DNA from: Microbacterium rhizosphaerae
Lineage (GTDB): Bacteria > Actinomycetota > Actinomycetes > Actinomycetales > Microbacteriaceae
Assembly: GCF_034120055.1 (NCBI RefSeq)
Contig: NZ_CP139368.1
Location: forward strand, 1,178,001-1,242,000
Length of the DNA: 64,000 bases
Direction of reading: 5' to 3'
Under the pieces are notes generated by a model. It did not search any database. It worked only from the letters and a program-made list of their open reading frames with translations, and was not told the origin of the DNA. The position numbers were made by a program, and so were the translations under genes. Positions 25,885-34,685 of this stretch are shown here, one piece after another (within the stretch, counting starts at the first letter, position 1; every line of letters starts with the position of its first letter).

Positions 25885-26720
25885 TGACCCTCACCTCGTC
25901 GATCCCGTCGCGCACCGCCGTCGCCCGCCGGCACGCTGGCCGCGCAACGCCGCGATGGGTGCTGGTGGCCGCCGAGATCGTGGTCCCGGTGCTGCTGGTC
26001 GCCTGGTGGTGGGTCGCGTCGGCCGACTCGACCAACCCGTTCTTCCCGCCGTTGCAGTCCATCCTCGCGCGGCTGGTGGAGCTCGCGCCGACGCCGGCCT
26101 TCCTCCGCGATGTGGGCTCGTCGGTGGGCAACCTCGTGCTGTCGTTCGTCCTCGCCTGCGTCATCGGCGTCGTGCTGGGGGCGGCTCTCGGCCTCGTCCG
26201 CGGCCTCGCATGGTTCGTCGAGCCGACGGTCCACTTCTTCCGGGCCATCCCGCCGGTGGCGCTCGTGCCGATCTTCGTCTCGCTGATCGGGTTCGGCAAC
26301 GAGACGCGCATCCTGTCGATCACGATCGCCGCCGTCTTCCCGGTGCTGATCTCGACCATGGACGGCATCCGCGCGACCGAGCCGACCCTCGGCATGGTGT
26401 CGCGCGTGTACCGGCTCGGCCGGGCCGACCGGCTGTTCTCGGTGACGCTGCCGGCGGCGAGCCCCCGCATCCTGTCGGGCATGCAGGTGAGCCTCATGAC
26501 GGCGTTCGTCGTCATGATCGCCAGCGAGATGCTCGGGTCGTCCACGGGACTGGGCGCCGCGACGCTGCTCGCGCAGCAGTCGTTCGCCATCACCGACATG
26601 TGGGTGGGGATCATCGTGCTCGGCATCCTCGGGTACGTCTCGACCGCCCTGTTCACCCTCTTCCGGCGCCGGGTGCTGCGCTGGTACATCGCCTCGCAAC
26701 AGCAGGAGAAGAACTCATGA
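25884..26720 (+). CDS. ABC transporter permease, SsuC/TauC type (second subunit)
   Basis: A 278-residue permease, paralogous in type to the previous gene. There is a hydrophobic first helix after a basic leader, then the FRAIPPVALVPIFVSLIGFG block and the EAA loop GMVSRVYRLGRADRLFSVTLPAASPRI. The ATG at 25884 overlaps the upstream stop, and the stop overlaps the ATPase start (ATGA), so expression is tightly coupled. Confidence 0.87.
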   Translation: MTLTSSIPSRTAVARRHAGRATPRWVLVAAEIVVPVLLVAWWWVASADSTNPFFPPLQSILARLVELAPTPAFLRDVGSSVGNLVLSFVLACVIGVVLGAALGLVRGLAWFVEPTVHFFRAIPPVALVPIFVSLIGFGNETRILSITIAAVFPVLISTMDGIRATEPTLGMVSRVYRLGRADRLFSVTLPAASPRILSGMQVSLMTAFVVMIASEMLGSSTGLGAATLLAQQSFAITDMWVGIIVLGILGYVSTALFTLFRRRVLRWYIASQQQEKNS

Positions 26721-27508
26721 TCGCCCAGACCGCCACCGAGGCCCCCGTCCGGCTCAACGTCCAGGGTCTCGCCAAGACGTACGACACGAAGAAGGGCTCC
26801 GTCCCGGTCATCGCGGACCTCACCTTCGACGTCCGCGTCGGCGAGGTCGCCTGCATCGTCGGCCCGTCCGGCATCGGCAAGACCACACTGCTGAAGTGCC
26901 TCACCGGCCTGCAGGGGCTCTCGTCCGGGGTGGCGATGATCGACGGACGTCCGATCGACGGCCCGCCGAAGGAGATGGCGCTCGTCTTCCAGGAGTACAC
27001 CCGGTCGCTCATGCCGTGGCTCACCGTCGAGAAGAACGTGCGGCTGCCGCTGAAGCACCTGCACCTGCCGAAGGGCGAGCGCGAGGACCGCATCTCGGCT
27101 GCGCTGGCCGCGGTCGGCCTGACGGGCGCGGAGGCGAAGTATCCGTGGCAGCTCTCCGGCGGGATGCAGCAGCGCGTGGCGATCGCGCGAGCCATCGCCT
27201 ATCGGCCCGAGGTGCTCGTCATGGACGAGCCGTTCGCGTCCGTGGACGCCCAGACGCGGTTCGAGCTCGAAGACCTGTGCCTCAAGATCCGCGACGAGTT
27301 CGGAATGACGATCGTGGTGGTCACCCACGACATCGACGAGGCGGTGTACCTCTCCGACCGGGTCATCGTGCTCGGCGAGCGTCCGGCGCGGGTCACCCGC
27401 ACCCTCGACATCGACTTCACCGACCGCGACCAGCTGCGCACGCGTGCGCTCCCCGAGTTCGCCGAGCTGCGCACCGAGATCCTGGAGCTCATCCGGAGGG
27501 CGCACTGA
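26717..27508 (+). CDS. ABC transporter ATP-binding protein, SsuB/TauB type
   Basis: A 263-residue ATPase with Walker A GPSGIGKTT, Q-loop VFQEYTRSLMPW, signature LSGGMQQRVAIARA, Walker B VLVMDEPFASVD and the switch histidine in VVVTHDIDEA. The Q-loop followed by LMPW is the usual SsuB/TauB pattern. The ATG at 26717 overlaps the second permease stop. The sulfatase GTG begins two bases after its stop. Confidence 0.92.
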   Translation: MIAQTATEAPVRLNVQGLAKTYDTKKGSVPVIADLTFDVRVGEVACIVGPSGIGKTTLLKCLTGLQGLSSGVAMIDGRPIDGPPKEMALVFQEYTRSLMPWLTVEKNVRLPLKHLHLPKGEREDRISAALAAVGLTGAEAKYPWQLSGGMQQRVAIARAIAYRPEVLVMDEPFASVDAQTRFELEDLCLKIRDEFGMTIVVVTHDIDEAVYLSDRVIVLGERPARVTRTLDIDFTDRDQLRTRALPEFAELRTEILELIRRAH

Positions 27509-27509
27509 C

Positions 27510-29822
27510 GTGGCCGAGCGACGGGGGTACGAGGGGTTCGGCGGCCGCGCCGAGGAGTTCGTCTCGGACTCCATGCCGTGGTGGCCGGAGCGGTCGACCG
27601 CGCCCGCCGGCGCGCCGAACGTGGTCGTCATGCTCATCGACGACCTGGGGTTCAGCGATCTCGGACCCTTCGGCGGTGAGATCGACACACCCCACATCGA
27701 TCGGCTCGCGGAGACGGGCTGGGTGTTCACGAACTACCGCACGGCGCCGATGTGCTCGCCGTCGCGCGCATCCCTGCTGACCGGGCTCAACCCGCACCGT
27801 GCGGGCTTCGGGTTCGTCGCGCACACCGACCCCGGGTACCCCGGGTTCACATGCGAACTGCCCGCGGATGCGCCGACGCTCGCCGAGTCGCTTCGCGCCG
27901 GCGGGTACGCGACCTTCCACGTCGGCAAGTGGCACCTCACCCTCGAATCACGTCTGCACGACGCGGCCGACAAGTCGTCCTGGCCGTTGCAGCGCGGCTT
28001 CGATCGCTATTACGGGAGCATGGACGGCTTCACCTCGCTGCATCACCCGCACCGTCTCGTGCGGGACAACTCGGTCGTCGACGTGCGCGAGTTCCCGGAC
28101 GGGTACTTCCTCACAGACGACCTCACCGACCAGGCGCTCGCGATGATCGACGAGCTGCGGGCCAACGACGCGGACAAGCCGTTCCTTCTCTATTACGCGC
28201 ACACCTCCGTGCACGGGCCGATCCAGGCGAAGGATGCGGACATCCGCAAGTACCGCGGACGATACGAAGCCGGATGGAACCGGCTGCGCGACGAGCGCTT
28301 CGCGCGGCAGGTCGAGCACGGCATCCTGGCCGCGGACGCGGTCCTCCCGCCGGATGCGATCGCCGACGGCGACCGCATCCCGCACTGGGACGACCTCACC
28401 GCCGACGAGCGCGCGCTGTTCGCACGCCATATGGAGGTGTACGCCGCCGCCGTCGACGAGATCGACCAGAGCCTCGGCCGGATCCTCGACCACCTCGACC
28501 GGCTGGGGGAGCGGGACAACACGATCATCCTCGTGCTCAGCGACAACGGCGGCACCGCCGAGGGCGGCCCGGCCGGCACCCGCAGCTACTTCGCGCAGTT
28601 CGGCCAGCACGGCGAGCTGCCCGACGACTGGGTCGGCGACGTCCCGCGCCCGATCGACGACATCGGCGGACCGCGGCTGTTCAGCCAGTACCCGACGGGG
28701 TGGGCGCGGGTGTCCAACACGCCGTTCCGCTCGTTCAAGTCCTCCGTTTACGAGGGTGGCGTGCACGCACCGCTCGTCGTCGCGTGGCCGGCAGCCGTCG
28801 CGCAAGGCCGGGCTCCCGGCATCCGGGATCAGTTCGTCTTCGTGGCCGATCTCGCGCCGACGATCCTCGACCTCGCGGGGGTGCCGCCGCTCGCCACTCG
28901 CGACGGCGCGCCCGCCCAGGAACCGGACGGCCGCAGCCTGGCCGCCGTCCTGGCCGATCCTCGCGCGCCGGGACGCGAGGCGCAGTACTTCGAGTGCGTC
29001 GGGCGACGGGCGATGGTGCTCGACGGCTTCAAGGCCGTCGCGCCACCGCCGCGGAAATGGGAGGGGGCCGCGGGCGGCACGTGGGAGGTGTACGACCTCG
29101 TCGCCGATCCGACCGAGACGCAGGACGTGGCGGCGGAACTGCCCGGTCTCGCCGCCGAGCTCGCCGAGCGGTGGCGTGTCGAGGCCTGGCGGAACACGGT
29201 GTTCCCGCTGGACGACGACGGCACCCTGCACGCGACCCGTCCGGCGACGGAGGCACGATTGGCGCGACCGGTGGATCTGCCGCCGTTCCGGCCGCCGCTC
29301 GAGCGCTTCCGGTCGGCCGCGCTGACGGTGCTGCGCTCGTTCGTCGTCGAGATCGACATCGTGGTGGGGGCGGACCCCGCCGGCGTGCTCGTCGCCCACG
29401 GCGACCAGGGCGGCGGCTATCTCGTTGCGATCGACCGCCGGGGACTGCTCGTCTCCTACAACGCGTACGGGGCCATGCGTCGGGCGCGGGGACGGATGCC
29501 GGCACCGGGCGCGCACCGGATCGTGCTGCGCGCCGACGAGCTGCCCGAGCTGCGATGGCAGCTCACGGCAGAGGTCGACGGAGTCGTCGAGGCGCTGATC
29601 GACGCGGTGCCGATGCTTCTCGGGATGGCACCGTTCACGGGCATCAGCGTGGGGTACGACTACGGCGGACCCGTCGACTGGAACCTCTACGAGCATCACC
29701 GGTCGTTCCCCTTCGCGGGCGGCGACCTCCGGGGCGTGCGCTACATCCCCGGGCCGCGGTCGGAGTACGACCAGACGATCCTCCGATCGATCGGAGACGC
29801 CGTGGCCGCCCTCGCCGATTGA
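27510..29822 (+). CDS. Formylglycine-type sulfatase (arylsulfatase-like)
   Basis: A 770-residue type I sulfatase. The metal-binding start VVMLIDDLGFSDLGPFGGEIDTPHIDRLA leads to the active-site motif CSPSR with Cys82, the residue converted to formylglycine. FHVGKWHL and ILVLSDNGGTAEGG supply further metal and sulfate ligands. A C-terminal extension of about 170 residues after the usual domain matches the long AtsA-type enzymes. There is no obvious signal peptide, so it probably acts in the cytosol on imported sulfate esters. The GTG at 27510 has GGAGGG at 27495-27500. It is the last gene of the ABC operon. No formylglycine-generating enzyme is seen in the window. Confidence 0.9.
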   Translation: MAERRGYEGFGGRAEEFVSDSMPWWPERSTAPAGAPNVVVMLIDDLGFSDLGPFGGEIDTPHIDRLAETGWVFTNYRTAPMCSPSRASLLTGLNPHRAGFGFVAHTDPGYPGFTCELPADAPTLAESLRAGGYATFHVGKWHLTLESRLHDAADKSSWPLQRGFDRYYGSMDGFTSLHHPHRLVRDNSVVDVREFPDGYFLTDDLTDQALAMIDELRANDADKPFLLYYAHTSVHGPIQAKDADIRKYRGRYEAGWNRLRDERFARQVEHGILAADAVLPPDAIADGDRIPHWDDLTADERALFARHMEVYAAAVDEIDQSLGRILDHLDRLGERDNTIILVLSDNGGTAEGGPAGTRSYFAQFGQHGELPDDWVGDVPRPIDDIGGPRLFSQYPTGWARVSNTPFRSFKSSVYEGGVHAPLVVAWPAAVAQGRAPGIRDQFVFVADLAPTILDLAGVPPLATRDGAPAQEPDGRSLAAVLADPRAPGREAQYFECVGRRAMVLDGFKAVAPPPRKWEGAAGGTWEVYDLVADPTETQDVAAELPGLAAELAERWRVEAWRNTVFPLDDDGTLHATRPATEARLARPVDLPPFRPPLERFRSAALTVLRSFVVEIDIVVGADPAGVLVAHGDQGGGYLVAIDRRGLLVSYNAYGAMRRARGRMPAPGAHRIVLRADELPELRWQLTAEVDGVVEALIDAVPMLLGMAPFTGISVGYDYGGPVDWNLYEHHRSFPFAGGDLRGVRYIPGPRSEYDQTILRSIGDAVAALAD

Positions 29823-29853
29823 CGAGAGCGGCCACGGCGGCTGCGGGCGGGCG

Positions 29854-31089
29854 TCAGATGACGTTGAGACGGTTCGGGATGTCGTTGAGCTCCTCGGGAC
29901 CGTTCTCGGTCAGCAGCACGGTGCCGCCGACGCAGACGCGCTGGCCGTCGCGCAGGGCGTTCGGCTCGAACGCGAACGCGTGGCCGACCTCGATGGTGAA
30001 GTCGCCGTCGAGGCCCACGCCGATCGGCAGGCGGTCGAGGTGCGCGAGCGCCGGGTCGACCTCCGGGTGCAGCCGGGTCGCGCTGTTGTAGATCGGCGAC
30101 ACGGTCTGGACCATCGGGCCGGTGTTCCACGTGCGCGAGCGGTGCAGGGGCTGCTCCATGATCTCGGCGAGCTCGGAGAACCGCATCCCCGGCTTCAGCG
30201 CCGAGAGCCCCGCCTGGTAGGAGTCGACGCAGACCTGCTCGAGCTCGCGCAGCAGCGCGCCGGGCTCGCCGACGGAGACGTCGATCTGCTGCTGCGACTC
30301 CTGACCCCCGTAGAACGCGAAGATCTCGGCGGCGATCGTGTCGCCCTGCTGGAGGACATGGGGTGCGCCGCCCATCTCGAACCACTCGGGCACACCCCAC
30401 GCGAACATGCTCGCGCCGGCGCGCTCGAGCAGGAAGGGCGCGCGCACCCAGCCGCCCCCGGCGATGATCGCCTGGAACGCGGCGGCAGACACCTCGTGCT
30501 CGTTGCCGCCCGCTCGTGCGGTCTCGACGAAGGCGCGGCACGCGTCCTCGCCGAGGGATGCCGCCTTTCGCAGCAGCACCTGCTCCTCGCGGCTCTTGAC
30601 GATGGCGATCGACTCGTAGACCCCGGCGACGTCGACCCACTCCACGCGGGGGAGCAGGTCGAGCACGCGCGTCCAGGTCGTGTACGAGATCGTGCCCGAG
30701 CCTTCGCCGACGAATCGGCCGGTGAGCCCGACGACACCGACGCGCGCGGTCGCCAGGCCCCGGTCGCGGATCGTGGCCGCGAGGTTCGCGATCGGGTCGC
30801 CATGCACCCAGTCGGTCACCCAGCGCTCCCAGCGGGCTCCCTGCGCATCCAGCCGGCCGAGCGGGACGTCGCCCAGGAAGAGCGCGGGGTCTTCGGTCGG
30901 AGTGAGGAGCGTGATGGCTCCCCTGCCCTCGTTGGTGAGGTAGGTGTCGGCCATGTCGCGGCCGGTGCCGAAGACGACGATGCCGTCGAGGCCCTGCTCC
31001 ACGAGCATGGCTCGGATCGCGGCCCAGCGTCGATCCCGCTCCGCGAGGCTCAGCGTCGGGTACGCGAGAGGGGTGAGTATGTCGGTCAT
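29854..31089 (-). CDS. M24 (creatinase/aminopeptidase-fold) protein with missing metal ligands
   Basis: A 411-residue protein of the creatinase / Xaa-Pro peptidase fold: an N-terminal creatinase-like domain (about residues 1-150) and a C-terminal pita-bread domain. The usual dinuclear metal ligands are mostly absent. Where D-x-G and D-x-T/R are expected it has AEIFAFYGG and QQQIDVSVG. The HG-H-GIG region is not found. The last glutamate position reads CVGGTVLLTENG. Only EVGHAFAFEPN keeps the pattern. It may be a metal-independent, creatinase-like hydrolase or a non-peptidase. It is the last gene of the 11.4-kb operon; the ATG overlaps the upstream stop (ATGA). Confidence 0.8.
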   Translation of the reverse strand: MTDILTPLAYPTLSLAERDRRWAAIRAMLVEQGLDGIVVFGTGRDMADTYLTNEGRGAITLLTPTEDPALFLGDVPLGRLDAQGARWERWVTDWVHGDPIANLAATIRDRGLATARVGVVGLTGRFVGEGSGTISYTTWTRVLDLLPRVEWVDVAGVYESIAIVKSREEQVLLRKAASLGEDACRAFVETARAGGNEHEVSAAAFQAIIAGGGWVRAPFLLERAGASMFAWGVPEWFEMGGAPHVLQQGDTIAAEIFAFYGGQESQQQIDVSVGEPGALLRELEQVCVDSYQAGLSALKPGMRFSELAEIMEQPLHRSRTWNTGPMVQTVSPIYNSATRLHPEVDPALAHLDRLPIGVGLDGDFTIEVGHAFAFEPNALRDGQRVCVGGTVLLTENGPEELNDIPNRLNVI

Positions 31090-32159
31090 GCGAGGGTTCC
31101 TGCCTTCTCGATCGGTCGTGCGCTCGCCGGTCGGGCGAGCAGGTCGCGCAGCGCGCGGGCGCTGCGGAGGATGAAGTCGAGCGACTCGCCGTCGCCGACG
31201 GGAGCGTGCAGCTCCTGCCAGCCCGGAGCGTCGCCCGCGGCGACGCGGGCCTCGTAGGAGCTCGTGAGCCGGACGACCTCGAACGCCTCGGCGAGGTCGA
31301 GATCGGGATGCCCGTCCTGCCACCGCCGGTCGTAGATCTGCAGCGTCATCTCGGCACGGGTGTCCTCGACGATGCCCTCGATCGACAGCATGAGGTCGTG
31401 ATCGCGCAGAGGCTCGAGCAGAAGCGCCCAGTCGATGACGCCCTCTCCGACGGGCTGCAGGATGCGCGCGATGCCGTCGGGGCGGAAGAACAGGGCGGCG
31501 TCGCGGATGTGCGTCGAGCGGACGTACGGAGCTGCGCGTCGCGCGGCGGCTGTCGGGTCCTCCCCGCGCACGAGCACGTTGGCCGTGTCGAGCGTGATGC
31601 CCAGCACGTCGGGTCCGACCGATTCGACGAGCCGCACGAGCTCGAACGTCGTGATCTCCTCGTGCGTCTCGAGGTTCAGGTGGACGCCGCTGTCCCGCAG
31701 GATCGGTGCGAGCCGATGCAGGAAGCGCTCCGTCGCCGCGAGCTGCTCGCCCCATTCGACGTCCGTGCGGAATCGGTCGAACGCGGAGAGACCGCGGAGG
31801 CGGAACTGGTAGTTCGCGGTCGCCGACCACAGCTCCGTGATCCCCACCGACCCGGCGGCCTCGATCATCATCCGCATCGCGCGCAGGTAGTCGCCGCCGC
31901 CGAGGGCCCGGATGCCGGGCGCCTCCGGCGTCGCGAACGGGTTGACCTTGCCCGCGCCGGCCTCGACGCGCTGGCCGAGCTCGCGCGCGGCCGCCATGGC
32001 CGCCTCCAGCTCGCCGCGGTCGAGAGTCGGGGAGAGCTCCAGGATCGACCGGAAGAAGACGCCTTCGAGCCCGAGCTCTGCGGCGCGCGCGAGAAGGTCC
32101 TCTCCGCGCGCGCCGCGGGAGTCTGCGAGTTTCGTGCTGTCTACGCCGATGCGCAGCAT
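31086..32159 (-). CDS. Sugar-phosphate isomerase/epimerase-like TIM-barrel protein (copy B)
   Basis: A 357-residue member of the xylose-isomerase-like TIM-barrel family. Likely metal ligands are the Glu in LNLETHEE, the Asp in ITLDTANV, the His in RSTHIRDA and the Glu in LSIEGIVED. It has the same length as the protein at 33612-34685 and shares several long blocks with it (DRFRTDVEW, NLETHEEITTFE), so the two are paralogues. It lies between the FAD oxidase and the M24 gene; its stop overlaps the latter's start. The substrate is unknown; hydroxypyruvate isomerases, tagatose epimerases and inosose dehydratases share this fold. Confidence 0.8.
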   Translation of the reverse strand: MLRIGVDSTKLADSRGARGEDLLARAAELGLEGVFFRSILELSPTLDRGELEAAMAAARELGQRVEAGAGKVNPFATPEAPGIRALGGGDYLRAMRMMIEAAGSVGITELWSATANYQFRLRGLSAFDRFRTDVEWGEQLAATERFLHRLAPILRDSGVHLNLETHEEITTFELVRLVESVGPDVLGITLDTANVLVRGEDPTAAARRAAPYVRSTHIRDAALFFRPDGIARILQPVGEGVIDWALLLEPLRDHDLMLSIEGIVEDTRAEMTLQIYDRRWQDGHPDLDLAEAFEVVRLTSSYEARVAAGDAPGWQELHAPVGDGESLDFILRSARALRDLLARPASARPIEKAGTLA

Positions 32160-32163
32160 CCGG

Positions 32164-33615
32164 TCATTCCCCCGCCCAGTCGGTACCCGAGCTCGCCAGC
32201 GCCAGGTCGACCAGCCCGTGATCGAAGACGTTCTCGGGGTCGTACTCGGCCTTCACGCGGGCCAGTCGCTCGAACTTCGCGCCGTAGATCTCGCGCGCCG
32301 ACGCGGCGTCGCCGTGCTCGGACGCGAAATTGATGTAGGTGCCGTGCTCCCACTCGCTGACCGCAGCCGAGAACCGCTTCACCCAGGCGACGAGCTCGGC
32401 GCGTTCGTCCGCATACTCCCAGTCGGCGCCGATGTTGCCGGACCAGCGGGAATGGATGTCGGTGGTCGAGTCGTTGCTGTGGTCGCGCGGCGTGACCTTG
32501 CCCGCGATGAGCTCGAACGGGCACATCACCTGGTGGGAGATGAACGCGCTGGAGTTGAGCGAGCGGCCAGGGTATGCGTCCGCGTGGGCGATGGCGATGT
32601 CCAGGAGCTCGTCCGGCAGGTCGCGGAAGGCCACATGGCGCCAGTAGTGCGAGATGCCGTAGCGGAACTCGTCGTCGGTCGCGTGCTGCAGCGTGACATG
32701 GGGGATGCTGCGCACGCTCTCGTAGATGGGGGTGCCGACCTCGAACATCGAGGCGCTCAGCTCGGGCTCGTCGGCGGGGTCGCCGTACGTGACGGTGGCG
32801 ACCGAGATGACCGGCCTGCCGCGCTGCTCGCGCGGCAGCTGCGACCAGTACGCCGGCGCGCGGTACAGGCGGACGAAGGTCCCCACGTTGTCGGGCATCG
32901 CCGGCGCGAGGTCGCGGAAGCGCTGCAGGATCTCCTTGCGGTGCTTCGCGGGGTAAAGAGCGAGGCGGACGGTGGCGAGGCCGGGCAGGTCGACGTAGTC
33001 GAACACGAACTGCGTGGCGATGCCGAAGTTGTGCCCGGCGCCCTTCAGCGCCCAGAACAACTCGGGCTCGTTGTCGGCGTTCACCCGGCGGATCTCGCCG
33101 TCGGCGGTGACGAGCTCGACCTCGCGCAGGAAGTCGACCGTCGAGCCGAACATGCGCGACAGGTATCCCTGGCCGCCGCCGAGCGTGAGGCCGGCGACGC
33201 CGGTGTGCGAGACGACGCCGGCGGGAAGCGCCACGTCGTATGGCTCGGCGGCGCGGTCGACGTCGCCCCAGCGGCATCCCGCCCCCACCGTCAGCGTGCG
33301 GCTCTCGGTGTCGACGGTCACGTCGCGCATCAACGAGGTGTCGATCATGACGCAGCCGTCGGAGACGGCGGTGCCGGCGAGGTTGTGACCGCCGCCGCGG
33401 ACGGTCAGCGGGGTGCGCGTGCTCAGGCACCACCGCAGGGCGGCAGCGGCGTCGTGGGCGGTGCGGCAGCGGACGATGGCGAGCGGGTGCTGGTCGATGT
33501 CCGCGTTCCACACGCGGCGCAGCGACTCGTAGCCGGGCTCACCGGGCAGGACGACGTCGCAGTCGACGGCGTCGGCGAGGGTCGAGAGGTCGGTGATCAC
33601 GGATGCTTCATTCAT
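32164..33615 (-). CDS. FAD-linked oxidase, berberine-bridge (BBE) type
   Basis: A 483-residue oxidoreductase with an N-terminal FAD-binding PCMH domain, including VRGGGHNLAGTAV, where His77 is the likely covalent 8-alpha-histidyl FAD link. GLTLGGGQGYLSRMFG follows, and the C-terminal BBE tail is near the end. The second, cysteine link of bicovalent BBE enzymes is not apparent. Relatives include 6-hydroxynicotine oxidase and sugar or alcohol oxidases. The ATG at 33615 overlaps the stop of the upstream epimerase-like gene (ATGA). Its placement between two paralogous epimerases suggests an oxidation/isomerisation pair acting on the imported compound. Confidence 0.85.
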   Translation of the reverse strand: MNEASVITDLSTLADAVDCDVVLPGEPGYESLRRVWNADIDQHPLAIVRCRTAHDAAAALRWCLSTRTPLTVRGGGHNLAGTAVSDGCVMIDTSLMRDVTVDTESRTLTVGAGCRWGDVDRAAEPYDVALPAGVVSHTGVAGLTLGGGQGYLSRMFGSTVDFLREVELVTADGEIRRVNADNEPELFWALKGAGHNFGIATQFVFDYVDLPGLATVRLALYPAKHRKEILQRFRDLAPAMPDNVGTFVRLYRAPAYWSQLPREQRGRPVISVATVTYGDPADEPELSASMFEVGTPIYESVRSIPHVTLQHATDDEFRYGISHYWRHVAFRDLPDELLDIAIAHADAYPGRSLNSSAFISHQVMCPFELIAGKVTPRDHSNDSTTDIHSRWSGNIGADWEYADERAELVAWVKRFSAAVSEWEHGTYINFASEHGDAASAREIYGAKFERLARVKAEYDPENVFDHGLVDLALASSGTDWAGE

Positions 33616-34685
33616 TTCGAGTACTCCAGAAGGGATGGCTGTCGGGCGGCGATCGCGGCGCGAAGGGCGTCGCGCGACCGCTGCAGGAAATCGATGTAGT
33701 CCTCGCGTGCCGGCGGCCGGGCACGCAGCACGTCGACGCACTCGACGGTGCCGCGGTCGGCCTGCGCCGGGTACAGGTCGACGAGCCGCTCCAGCTCGGT
33801 GACATCGGACTCGGTCATGTCGGGATGCATCGATCGCCAGAACGCATCTCGAGGGTCCAGCGTCATCTCCGCCCGCGACCCCCCGATGCCCTCGATCGCG
33901 AGGTCGATCTCCGGCTGGGCGGCGAGCAGGATGCCGACCAGCTCGTCCCAGTCCGTCACCCCCGCCCCGATGGGGGCCAGGAAGCGCGCGATCCCCTCCT
34001 CGGAGCGTACGAGCACGGCGTCGCGGAGGTGGGTCATGTGGGTGAAGGGCGCGACGCGGCGCACCGCATCCATGACGGGCTCGCCGCGCACCATGAGATT
34101 GCCGGGGTCGAGGCACACGCCGACCACGTCCGCGCCGATCTCGTCGATCAGCCGCAGGATCTCGAAGGTCGTGATCTCCTCGTGCGTCTCGAGGTTCAGC
34201 CGCACGCCGTTCGCGCGGAGCGCGGGAGCGAGGAGCCTCAGGAATCGTGCGATCGCGACGAGCTGGTCGCTCCAGTCGACGTCGGTGCGGAACCGGTCGA
34301 CGCAGAACGGCGCCGGAAGGTCGTGCTTGAAGCCGCCGGTCGCGGTCCAGGCCTCGGTCCAGCCGTGCTCGGCGCACAGCTCGATCATGCGGACCATGCC
34401 GTCGAGGTAGCTCCCGTCGCCGAGGTCCCGCACGCGCGGGAGCTCGGCGGTCATGTAGGGGTTGACCTTGCCGAGGCCGAGCTGCACGAACATCCCGTGC
34501 CGCCGTGCCTCCTGTGCGAACTCCCGCACGGCTCCCGCGTCGAGCGTCGGGAACGCCTCATCCACCGTTCGCACGAGGATGCCCTCGAACCCGAGCTCGC
34601 GCACGGCGGCCAGCGTCGAGAACGGGTCGTCGGCGAGCAGCGTCGCACCGTCGTGGAACTTCACGTCCGATCCGATGCGGGTCAT
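33612..34685 (-). CDS. Sugar-phosphate isomerase/epimerase-like TIM-barrel protein (copy A)
   Basis: A 357-residue paralogue of the protein at 31086-32159. Corresponding ligand segments are NLETHEE, VCLDPGNL, HMTHLRDA and LAIEGIGG. Identity is concentrated in the barrel core, from DRFRTDVDW to NLETHEEITTFE. The ATG at 34685 overlaps the stop of the ABC ATPase upstream; the stop overlaps the FAD oxidase start. Coupling to a transporter on one side and an oxidase on the other makes a catabolic role with the imported substrate likely. Confidence 0.8.
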   Translation of the reverse strand: MTRIGSDVKFHDGATLLADDPFSTLAAVRELGFEGILVRTVDEAFPTLDAGAVREFAQEARRHGMFVQLGLGKVNPYMTAELPRVRDLGDGSYLDGMVRMIELCAEHGWTEAWTATGGFKHDLPAPFCVDRFRTDVDWSDQLVAIARFLRLLAPALRANGVRLNLETHEEITTFEILRLIDEIGADVVGVCLDPGNLMVRGEPVMDAVRRVAPFTHMTHLRDAVLVRSEEGIARFLAPIGAGVTDWDELVGILLAAQPEIDLAIEGIGGSRAEMTLDPRDAFWRSMHPDMTESDVTELERLVDLYPAQADRGTVECVDVLRARPPAREDYIDFLQRSRDALRAAIAARQPSLLEYSK

